Source of the DNA: Durusdinium trenchii
Lineage: Eukaryota; Sar; Dinophyceae; Suessiales; Symbiodiniaceae
Direction of reading: 5' to 3'
Length of the DNA stretch: 64,000 nucleotides
Assembly (NCBI GenBank): GCA_963970005.1
Contig: CAXAMN010006668.1
Span: 1,821,792 to 1,885,791, forward strand
Within the stretch, counting starts at the first letter, position 1; each line of letters begins with the position of its first letter. The notes beneath the pieces were generated by a model. That model saw only the letters and a program-made list of their open reading frames with translations. It searched no databases and was not told the DNA's origin. Positions 17,561 through 25,367 of the stretch are shown piece by piece. The position numbers were made by a program, and so were the translations under genes.

Positions 17561-20500
17561 TCAATCAATGGATCCCGGTTGAACCCACAATGTTTCGAGT
17601 TCAGTACAACGCAGCTGCAGCGGAGAGCGGAAGGCAAAATGAGTACAACCGGCGGAGCAGCGCCTTCAAATCCTACACCGAATATATCGAGGAGATGAAG
17701 AAGAAAATCGAGGACAAAGTTATCCCCTCGTTACCATTTTGGGACATGGTGGAAAGTGAAGGTCCTGAGCCCCCTGACGTCGCTCATAGGCCAAAGTGGT
17801 GCCCGCCGCTTCAGATCTACGGTGACTTTGCTAGGCCGAAGGCCAAACCAATGCCTCGCGCGCCAAGACCTCCTCCACCGTCGTCGTCATTTGAACAGCA
17901 GAACTTTTCGGAGCGTCCTTCCGACAGTTCAACTGGACAAGGGCCGGCGTCCTCCAAGCGGTGGGGAAGGACAGGTGGATCAACATCCACTGGTGCGGCA
18001 TCAAGGGACATCTCAGTCACTACGTGGTTTAGAATGCCGTTACCGATGGGGTCATCCAAGTACTACGTATTTGGGAAAGACTATTTTTCGCAAGACATGA
18101 AGGTCTACGCAATGGTCAGCACCAATCAGGTGCCATCCGGGCACATCGTAGAAGGTCCCTGTACCGTTAACGGACAGATGACATGGTTGCAGTACTTACG
18201 AAGGTTGACGTCGTATTTGATGTTCTGGCATGGGGGGTACCAAGAGTCGGTGATCGATCGGAACTACTACAAAGAAGACGCCCATTGGTTCGCTCAATAT
18301 ACCAACATCTACGACTCAACACAAGTGTCACTTGCTGGAGGGCTACCATCTCCGAGAACGCTATACAACCTTTGTTACCCAATGGAAGCCAAGGTGATTG
18401 ATGAAGCGGAATTGGAGCTGAGGATGCGTGAGACATTGAAGGGCTTCATCCCAAGTGTCACGTGCCAGCCAGCGACTCGCACCAACGACGGTGAGAGTGT
18501 GCACTGTGAGTTCATCGGCGCCATGAAGACCAGTAAGGTGATTTTGATGTCTGACTTCGAGTACATCACCAAATCGAATTCCGGAAAACAGACAGTGTTC
18601 GCCCAGAGCTTATTGTCACTTGGATGGGATAAGGTTATCAACATGTCATGTACGCCTGAGTACAAGAAGGGAGTGATGACGGATCCATATGGTTTCATCA
18701 ACTTCGTTCGTGATCGAATTGATGATGTCAAACGCCATGAACCCACCTCCATCCATGTGTGGTTGTCGTTGAGCAATCTAGTGACTGCGGGCGAGAAGGG
18801 GACATACAAGACTGTGATTGTTCCCACGGACTTCGTTCCAAGACTCAGGGAGGTGATCGTCAAGCTTGACGCATGCTGCCAACTACCTACCTTCGTGAGG
18901 ATTTGCGCAGACGTGGAGTTTCACCATGCCGTCGGCTCGTTCGGTAAGATCGCCAACATGATCAAGGACGAGCTGTCGCTGAATGGCATGATGTCCACAA
19001 CGTCGGACAGATTCTGGCGAGCCATTTCGGTCGCCGGAAGCGGTCACCCCTACTCTATGAAGTCTGGAACCTCTTTGGTCCACGCTGTCATGGAAAAGAT
19101 GCTCGCTTCTTGCTTTATGGCACCGGATCCCTTGACCGAAGCGAATAGCCTCCATGATCCCAACTTGGAACACGTGTTGCAGGACAAAGAGAGGTTGTAT
19201 CAGTACTTGTTCGGAGATTCCGTGAGAGGAAGCCATGCTTATCAGTCCACCGCGGAGCCTTCAGGTGAGAATGAGTCTGAGAGGAGGAAGAGGGAGAAGG
19301 TAAGGAGAGAGAACAAGATGCCATGGATGGATGAGTACTGGGGAGTCCTTCAGCCAGAACCAATATACTCAAGGACTCAAAGGTGGTACGTCATTGATGA
19401 CTTTAAGGAGGGTGAGGAAATTTGCTGCGATTACTGTCTGTTCTGCAATCCCATAGACTTCGAGTTGAAAGACGATTGCTATGCGGAATGCATCAACGGA
19501 GCAGCAAACAGATGCCGTGGGATGTCCGCAGAAGACTACGTCCAGGAGCGATTTCATGCATGTGCTCGATTGCTTCACAACTTCGGCATGGGGCAAACGG
19601 TATCTTCTCCCACCATCGTAATCTCCGAGATGAACCCGCACGATGACTTGATGAAGTTTTTACACGAGGCGATGATCATCTTCAATGAGAATCCAGGTCT
19701 CCAGAAGGAGATTTCGTTCTTCGGGGGGATCAGGTTGTCATCAACAATGACGGAGAACTTCTTCAAAACGAGGAGAGGACCCAGCATCCATGTGGAAAAG
19801 CAGAAAGTCGGCAGCGCCAAGTACTTCCAGGGATCCTATGACCTTGGCAACGTATGCTACACCAAATACCTCAAGGCCATACTGGAACCCGATGTATTCC
19901 GCACTATACTCGGAGATGATCCCACGGAGGAACGGGTAGGTGACATGGTGGAAGCGCTGCTGGGCATGTTCGAAATTGCTCAACTCTTCAGGCACATGTT
20001 CAGGAGATGGGGTGACATCGAAGCTTTGAGGACGGGATTAGAGGAATCCATCAAACGCGTCACTGCATCGCTGTACGACAGGACAACATATGAGAACCGA
20101 AAGCGATCGATGATTAGAACCATGGACCCGCACTCTGATGAGGCGGCAAGCGTGGCGCTGATTCTCGTCCGCATGAGGACTATGCCGCTTCCTGAATTCG
20201 ACATCGACCACTTCTTCGAAATCGGAAAAGAACCAGAACAGGGAACAGGAGCCACTGGCGAGCCCGAGGCCGAAGGTGTCGATATGGAGACTGAAAGTGT
20301 ACAGGAGAAGGAGGAGCAAGATGTTGACATGTCCGACCCGAAGGCATCAATACTGCATGCCATCGACGAATTTGAGAAGAAGATCGGGCGGGCAGAATTC
20401 TGCATCCACTGCATGGAGTCGGGACACACAACTCTCAATTGCGAGAAGACCCTTTCATCCTCACCTACAGTCACCTCGGTGTTGAGTGATTGGAAGAAGA

Positions 20501-23328
20501 GAGTGAAGGGAGAGGTTGCACCCGACGATGTACCATCAGGACATCCAACCGAACAGCCTAAGAAGAAGAAGCAGAGAGCGTCGCCCACTCCAGATAGAAA
20601 GGTCGACAGCGAGTTCAGGCGCAAAGAAATGTTAAAAGCAAGAGTCGTGACAATGTTCGACCATGACGGATTCACCTTGATCGAAAGTGCTGATGGAGTC
20701 GAAGGAGGACCACATTCCTACAATGGGCGGAAGCTTGTGGAAGCAGGCCCTAAGGATATGAAAGAGGTGTATGAATTTGTCGAGAAGGCATTTGTGCACT
20801 CCAGTTCCCTCACACCAAAGGCATGTCATCACTTCTATCCCCTACCAACACGGAGGGAGAAGGGATACAAGCCGATCGACCCCATGACGATGGTCGGGAA
20901 AGTTGAACTAGTACCGATCAACGGAGTCACTTTCGCTGCAAAGAACTCCGACTACGGCAACCACAAGTATCCGACTCCAGACTGTCGAGTACGTGAATAC
21001 AGCCAAACGAGCCAGGCCCTGAGTCGTCGATTGGGAGCGAAGTTGAGACATCGAATTGGACGCCAGTTCAGGACAGGAGGAAGACTCGCACCAATCAAAT
21101 GCGATGAAGGCGCATGGGTGTCATGGGAAGACCTGTTAGGTGATAATGCAGTTTGGGAAGACGGTTATCACTACGGCAACATAGATATCGTGACCAAGAA
21201 GGCGCGTTTGGAGAAGTACCTCGACCAAAACTATGAGTGTTTCCGCATGACCAAGAGGGTCAGATTCCAAATGTTAGCGGTCCGTGTCCACCCTGATGAA
21301 CTCAATGAGCCTGATGACCCGATGGAGAAGGGATGGATTAACGAACTCAAGGACATGGGAATCTCTAAAGGAAGACTCCACCATAGCGATGGATGGTGCT
21401 TTCCCGTGGCTGTAAGAGCAACCTCGGCACACTCAACGGACGGCGGAGGTTATGACGTTACCATTGACATCGACCACATTGGGTCGAGAATGACCAACGA
21501 CATGGCCCTATCTATGGTGACTGCATTTCACGCTACCAATCTCGGAGCGCTGACTTCAATCATGCGACGAGGGCTAGTGCCGGGAGGTCTCGGTTCATCG
21601 GGAAGGGATTCTATCCACTTCACATGTTTTCCGCCATGGGCCTGGGAGCAGGGCTACAAGGGTAAACCTTGGCTGGGTCGTAAGGTCGCAATGAGGGATC
21701 GCCCAGTGGTTCTCTACATTCCGGTGTGGAAGCTGCAGGAGTACGGACTTCTCATCTCAGCGACTGGCTCTCTATTGGTTGAGAACGTCGTTCCCTTCGA
21801 TGAGGTTAAAGGGGCATGGTTGCAATGCGACAATGCGGAACCCGGACAGCCTGAGAAGATCGAATGGATCCGGTTACTCAGTGGAGAACCCGACCCTGGA
21901 AGCTACCTTGTTCTAGAGTCCAAATACGGAAACCCGATCATGATTCCACGCTTTCAAAAGCTTGAGAGCTTAGCGGTTGAGGTTCAGGACGATACCTACT
22001 CCGAGGACGACGCCAAAATCTCAAAGCTGTTGGGTATGATCGAGGAGAGTGGTGTTTACCCAGAGTATGATAACACCGAGTGGCAGGAACTCTTCGAGGA
22101 GATCGTGTATCGCCGAGCGATGAAAGACTACGATTCAAGGCCGTGTCCTAACTGTCTTGGCGAAGTCGATGTGCGATTGACGATATGTCCGCACTGCGTA
22201 GCGGTTTTGATCGCGAATGGGAAGCTCACACATGTGGTACCCAAGGAGACAAGGGACCGCAATCAACGATCACCTCCGAAAGGTGTCCCAGCCAGTTCTT
22301 CCGGTGAAACAACCTCTGCTGCAGGTGCAAACATCGATGAAGTCATCAAGAACGCACGCAAGACAGCCGAAGAGGTCATTGAGATCGAGGAATCCGAAGG
22401 AGAGGAAGAGGAGGAAGTTCCTATCATTTTGAAGGAACGACCGGACGAAGCTGAAGGCGAACCCGAGTATCGGGAGGTCCCTCAAGATGGATACGGGAAT
22501 GAACTTCCGAAGCCTTTCCCCTTCGCGATTGACGAATTGCCGCAAGAAGCTGCGATCCCCATCGACCACAACTTTGCCGTCACACAGCAATTTGATTTGA
22601 GGTTGATGAAGTTGATCAAGAGCTTGGCCAACGCAACGTTCGACATCAACTGCTTTGAGAGTCGTGAAGATGTACTGCGAATGTTCGACGATGGACAGCG
22701 GCATGACACTCCGCACAATAGATGGCCAATAGTACCGAAAGATCCGGATACTGGGTTTCCAAGACGTCTCAAGAGAGACGAGGTCGTAGGCATGAGCAGA
22801 TGGACCGACGACGTGTTTGCAGCAGAAGCGTGGCAGATCTATGAATTCCACGCCAACGTTGTTCATCCGATGATGATCACTGCAATCCGCTGCGGGCTTA
22901 GCCACAAGTACCTCAAAGAGGTCGGCAGCACTCAGCGTAGCATGAGTGATCCAAAGGCTCGAAAGTCTGAGACCCAGGATGAGATCATCGAGAAATTGGC
23001 ATTCATCTCAAATTTCATCAGACGCATGATCAAGAAGACCTTCGGAGCGAGCCGGTATAGTTACTACCAGAAACCAGATGACGAAAGTGCCGCTCCATAC
23101 AAATTCATCGACATTAGTCCCGCCATCAAATCGGAGAGGAAGAATGTCACGAAGGAGATCCTCGTTGCATGCCGCTACTATGGCATAGAGGTATCCGATA
23201 TCCAAGAAAGGAAATTGAAGTCCTTCGAGGAGCAGATCCGAGCGGGAAATCCAAGGAACGTTGAGCTCATCAAGGACTACATTGGCTTTGTCGGCGCTGA
23301 CTACATGCGACAACTCACGAATGGTTGA
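17551..23328 (+). CDS. Giant accessory ORF with Tpt1/KptA RNA 2'-phosphotransferase domain
   Basis: 1,925 residues, overlapping the pol ORF by 10 bases in the -1 frame, so coupled translation or an inactivating frameshift is possible. Pro/Ser-rich linker about 95-160. Residues about 170-900 are globular but unrecognised, with a Cys cluster near 620-660. The CCHC knuckle CIHCMESGHTTLNC is at 951-964. A basic segment follows. The Tpt1/KptA-like domain is at about 1150-1425: LSRRLGAKLRH (1157-1167), the VRFQML strand, VRATSAHS (1288-1295, family IRAxxGHS), FHATN, then GLVPGG...RDSIHFT, then VVLYIPVWKLQEYGL and TGSLLVENVVPF. This order and these residues fit the NAD-dependent 2'-phosphotransferases that finish tRNA splicing. 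Zinc ribbon CPNC...CPHC at about 1532-1549, an acidic linker, and a helical C terminus. Confidence 0.85.
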   Translation: MPMINQWIPVEPTMFRVQYNAAAAESGRQNEYNRRSSAFKSYTEYIEEMKKKIEDKVIPSLPFWDMVESEGPEPPDVAHRPKWCPPLQIYGDFARPKAKPMPRAPRPPPPSSSFEQQNFSERPSDSSTGQGPASSKRWGRTGGSTSTGAASRDISVTTWFRMPLPMGSSKYYVFGKDYFSQDMKVYAMVSTNQVPSGHIVEGPCTVNGQMTWLQYLRRLTSYLMFWHGGYQESVIDRNYYKEDAHWFAQYTNIYDSTQVSLAGGLPSPRTLYNLCYPMEAKVIDEAELELRMRETLKGFIPSVTCQPATRTNDGESVHCEFIGAMKTSKVILMSDFEYITKSNSGKQTVFAQSLLSLGWDKVINMSCTPEYKKGVMTDPYGFINFVRDRIDDVKRHEPTSIHVWLSLSNLVTAGEKGTYKTVIVPTDFVPRLREVIVKLDACCQLPTFVRICADVEFHHAVGSFGKIANMIKDELSLNGMMSTTSDRFWRAISVAGSGHPYSMKSGTSLVHAVMEKMLASCFMAPDPLTEANSLHDPNLEHVLQDKERLYQYLFGDSVRGSHAYQSTAEPSGENESERRKREKVRRENKMPWMDEYWGVLQPEPIYSRTQRWYVIDDFKEGEEICCDYCLFCNPIDFELKDDCYAECINGAANRCRGMSAEDYVQERFHACARLLHNFGMGQTVSSPTIVISEMNPHDDLMKFLHEAMIIFNENPGLQKEISFFGGIRLSSTMTENFFKTRRGPSIHVEKQKVGSAKYFQGSYDLGNVCYTKYLKAILEPDVFRTILGDDPTEERVGDMVEALLGMFEIAQLFRHMFRRWGDIEALRTGLEESIKRVTASLYDRTTYENRKRSMIRTMDPHSDEAASVALILVRMRTMPLPEFDIDHFFEIGKEPEQGTGATGEPEAEGVDMETESVQEKEEQDVDMSDPKASILHAIDEFEKKIGRAEFCIHCMESGHTTLNCEKTLSSSPTVTSVLSDWKKRVKGEVAPDDVPSGHPTEQPKKKKQRASPTPDRKVDSEFRRKEMLKARVVTMFDHDGFTLIESADGVEGGPHSYNGRKLVEAGPKDMKEVYEFVEKAFVHSSSLTPKACHHFYPLPTRREKGYKPIDPMTMVGKVELVPINGVTFAAKNSDYGNHKYPTPDCRVREYSQTSQALSRRLGAKLRHRIGRQFRTGGRLAPIKCDEGAWVSWEDLLGDNAVWEDGYHYGNIDIVTKKARLEKYLDQNYECFRMTKRVRFQMLAVRVHPDELNEPDDPMEKGWINELKDMGISKGRLHHSDGWCFPVAVRATSAHSTDGGGYDVTIDIDHIGSRMTNDMALSMVTAFHATNLGALTSIMRRGLVPGGLGSSGRDSIHFTCFPPWAWEQGYKGKPWLGRKVAMRDRPVVLYIPVWKLQEYGLLISATGSLLVENVVPFDEVKGAWLQCDNAEPGQPEKIEWIRLLSGEPDPGSYLVLESKYGNPIMIPRFQKLESLAVEVQDDTYSEDDAKISKLLGMIEESGVYPEYDNTEWQELFEEIVYRRAMKDYDSRPCPNCLGEVDVRLTICPHCVAVLIANGKLTHVVPKETRDRNQRSPPKGVPASSSGETTSAAGANIDEVIKNARKTAEEVIEIEESEGEEEEEVPIILKERPDEAEGEPEYREVPQDGYGNELPKPFPFAIDELPQEAAIPIDHNFAVTQQFDLRLMKLIKSLANATFDINCFESREDVLRMFDDGQRHDTPHNRWPIVPKDPDTGFPRRLKRDEVVGMSRWTDDVFAAEAWQIYEFHANVVHPMMITAIRCGLSHKYLKEVGSTQRSMSDPKARKSETQDEIIEKLAFISNFIRRMIKKTFGASRYSYYQKPDDESAAPYKFIDISPAIKSERKNVTKEILVACRYYGIEVSDIQERKLKSFEEQIRAGNPRNVELIKDYIGFVGADYMRQLTNG
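20995..21830 (+). other. Tpt1/KptA-like domain (within the giant ORF)
   Basis: Both lobes are present: the N-terminal winged-helix part (LSRRLGAKLRH, DEGAWVSWEDLLGD) and the ADP-ribosyltransferase-like C-terminal part (FHATNLGALTSIMRRGLVPG, IHFTCFPPW, PVVLYIPVWKL). The Arg of LRH, the Arg and His of RATSAH and an Arg in the RRGLVPG/GRDS region match positions of known catalytic or NAD-contacting residues in the Tpt1 family, so activity is plausible. An ADP-ribosyltransferase with another substrate is the alternative. Confidence 0.8.
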
Positions 23329-23653
23329 GCATTGGGGTCATACCGACATGCCACCTCCGGTACTTCAAGTACTGAGGGATCTCGGGTAATTCATGATGAC
23401 CGTTTTGGCATCATGGGAGTGAGATAGGATTGTGTCTCACACCGTTGGTAATCGCATGATACCATAGGTAGGTGCACGTTTTCCGCTTGTAGCTCCATTG
23501 CCTGTTTGATCCAACTTTCAAGCGAATGCAAGATCTTTTGCTAATTCAATTCAATAGGACATACTGGTTGACCTCCAACACACTTTTGAGAACGTGATTC
23601 GTTCTCCGGTTTTTACATCCACTCATCTCCCTTCCCCGTCGAAGTACGGATGT
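23329..23653 (+). other. Copia 3' untranslated region
   Basis: This is non-coding sequence between the last stop and the polypurine tract. I see no further ORF or notable repeat. Confidence 0.6.
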
Positions 23654-23659
23654 GGGGGG
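23654..23659 (+). promoter_or_regulatory. Polypurine tract
   Basis: GGGGGG directly abuts the TG of the 3' LTR, preceded by GGATGT. This is the expected location of the plus-strand primer in LTR retrotransposons. Confidence 0.7.
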
Positions 23660-23820
23660 TGTCAATAGGGATGGGGTCCCAGTATAGTCGCTATACAGGT
23701 ACATGCCATATACATTTTGGCTCAAGTGCCCAACCAGGTAAAAAGGAGCTTTAGCGCGCGAGCTTCATGTTGACCTAAGAGCTAGAACGGGGCCAGGGCA
23801 CACCTTTCCATCCGTTCGCA
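23660..23820 (+). repeat. 3' LTR, 161 bp
   Basis: Identical by eye to 6043-6203, including the spliced-leader relic at 23705-23726. Confidence 0.95.
23705..23726 (+). promoter_or_regulatory. Dinoflagellate spliced-leader relic in 3' LTR
   Basis: The same 19/22 match as in the 5' LTR, with CATTTTGGCTCAAG intact. Confidence 0.8.
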
Positions 23821-23825
23821 TTATA
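23821..23825. repeat. Target site duplication TTATA (right)
   Basis: Partner of 6038-6042. Confidence 0.9.
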
Positions 23826-23997
23826 CATCTATAGTGCAGATTGACCGACCCATGACGACTGGAGTGACAGTTTGGTCGTCACTTTTGCCGGAAGGAATTT
23901 GGACTCCCAGATCGGGATCCCTCTGAAGCATGGTAGGAGAGTAGAAAGATGATCAAGAAAGCGTGGATTTCCACGATCTAGTTTGTACATATATATA

Positions 23998-24029
<32 letters not shown>

Positions 24030-24213
24030 TTATATTCTATAAGACCCTAAAGTTTAAAGAGTTTCAGCTGGAGTTTGTTTTTGGCAACTCCTTGAATTCA
24101 AATGTTGGTGGAAACGATTGTTATAGCCTCCAGTTTTTTGGGACCGGACTGTATGTAGTATGTAGGCAAATAAATACCCCGTGGAACTTTTGACCCTCAC
24201 CTGTTTTCACCAG
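23826..24213. other. Intron-like host DNA with (TA)n(TG)n microsatellite
   Basis: A TA-then-TG dinucleotide run lies at about 23988-24031. The rest is AT-rich without a coding frame and ends in an acceptor-like TTTTCACCAG. Confidence 0.6.
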
Positions 24214-24282
24214 TGCGACCCGCGCTGCCTTAGGATGTTCGAGTTCTTCAACATCACCAGGCTCGATGGCGCCGCTTGGCCT
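24214..24282 (+). CDS. Candidate host exon, 23 codons
   Basis: Between TTTTCACCAG| and |GTAGGA the frame is fully open in phase 0 and includes CDPRCLRMFEFFNITRLDGA. Short, but with good borders. The family is not recognised. Confidence 0.37.
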
Positions 24283-25009
24283 GTAGGAAGGTGCTCTTGT
24301 TGAGGGCTGCTAGGGTGTTTGGGTCGTCCTGTGGTCATCCCCCGATAAAGCAAATGGCCAACCAAGTGAGTACAGCAAATGACCATTTATGACTTTGCTT
24401 ACAAAGTTGATAAAGCAAATGGTCAACCAAGATCAGCACGAGGGAAAGGAAGAGTGGAAGGTGCAAGTGTCGGAAGGATCTTCGAGACATGCCCCACCAA
24501 TATTTCTGGCAATGGATGGCTTCGTCTATGAACGGGGAATTATTGTTAACAGTATTTTCAAGATGTTTTCTCAGGAGAATGTTTTCCTGCAGATTCCCGC
24601 TTAAAGCTTTCTCATCGATGCGAGAGAACAGGTCTTCATCATAGGTGGTGCATTTGTCCAATGGTCAACAAGTCAAGTATCAAGCCATGACGTTCGAAGA
24701 CAGCAGAAACGCAACGCGTAAATGCCTCCAATTTAGGTGTCTCAAAGTGTGGTTCCCCAACTGAAAACTGTCTTCTGAGTGGTGTGGAACTATGCCTCCT
24801 TTTTGGGGTCTGCAATGTCTCCAAGTGATCTATATACATCCCTGCTTTCAAGGGGTCAATGGACAACTCCACTCTACATTAAGTAGCTGTTTGATTTAGA
24901 CACCCCTTGAAAGCGCTAGGTCCTAGTATATGGAGTTGTAGTTTGTTGATGTGGTTCAATATCGCCAATCTTGATTTGTCCCATCGAACTGCTGCCGCGC
25001 ATCTTCTGA
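24283..25009. other. Intron-like host DNA
   Basis: AT-rich. A direct repeat GATAAAGCAAATGG lies at about 24344 and 24411, in nearly the same local context (followed by CAACCAAG). No convincing exon. Confidence 0.45.
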
Positions 25010-25114
25010 GAAATGTGGTTTCGCACGGGAGCTGCTAGCGGGCAATGCTTCCAATGCCACGAACACCTCCAAAGCCGCCTTCGAGTCTGCCACGATGTTG
25101 GCTGATGAGGACCG
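25010..25114 (+). CDS. Candidate host exon just upstream of the LINE
   Basis: The frame contains RELLAGNASNATNTSKAAFE followed by SATMLADED and ends at CG|GTTTG. The Ala/Asn/Ser-rich helix-like composition is unlike its flanks. The LINE inserted about 80 bases downstream, apparently in the following intron. Confidence 0.37.
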
Positions 25115-25194
25115 GTTTGTTTTACCTAGGTTTCACTTATGCCTTTGGTGTCAATTCATATCATATCATATCATATCTAATTACATATGTATAT

Positions 25195-25211
25195 ATATAT
25201 AGTCGTAGTAG
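25195..25211. repeat. LINE target site duplication (left), 17 bp
   Basis: ATATATAGTCGTAGTAG occurs here and again at 36140-36156. It flanks a contiguous LINE and is of typical length for target-primed reverse transcription. Part of it is AT microsatellite, but the GTCGTAGTAG half is distinctive. Confidence 0.75.
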
Positions 25212-25367
25212 CCGCTGGGTTCAAAGGCCCTAAAGCTCGGGCTATCGGGGGCCCTAGGCCGGCTGAGAGTGCGGACTCTGACCGGTGTCGACGAGGAAGA
25301 GTCCGCGCTCTTCTCCCGGTGCATCCTTGTTGAGGAGTCTTAGTGGCCCGCCCGTTGTTCCTTTGCC
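25212..25367 (+). other. LINE 5' UTR
   Basis: GC-rich leader between the target duplication and the first ATG. No spliced-leader match was found here. Confidence 0.6.

Larger units (their letters stand above)
6043..23820 (+). mobile_element. Giant Ty1/copia LTR retrotransposon, 17.8 kb
   Basis: Two 161-bp LTRs (6043-6203, 23660-23820) begin TG, end CA, appear identical base for base and are flanked by TTATA. Internal order is gag, protease, integrase, RT, RNase H, which is the copia order (integrase before RT). Ordinary copia elements are about 5 kb. Here about 9 kb of extra coding sequence follows RNase H (about 14400-23328), all on the same strand between the LTRs and ending at a G-tract next to the 3' LTR, so it belongs to the element. 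Coding frames are interrupted by a likely frameshift near 7617, a TAA at 8773, a frame change near 10215, a MITE-like insertion (11714-12121) and a frame change at 17551. Identical LTRs imply recent insertion despite these lesions. Confidence 0.95.

Noticed and set aside
19980-20675. Minus-strand ORF of 231 codons inside the copia accessory ORF
   Set aside because: Shadow of a strongly coding plus-strand frame; Ser-rich with no family signature.
22270-22905. Minus-strand ORF of 211 codons
   Set aside because: Also a shadow of the giant accessory ORF; no recognisable motif.
24335-24661. 108-codon minus-strand ORF between the two elements
   Set aside because: AT-rich composition and no domain; consistent with intron sequence.
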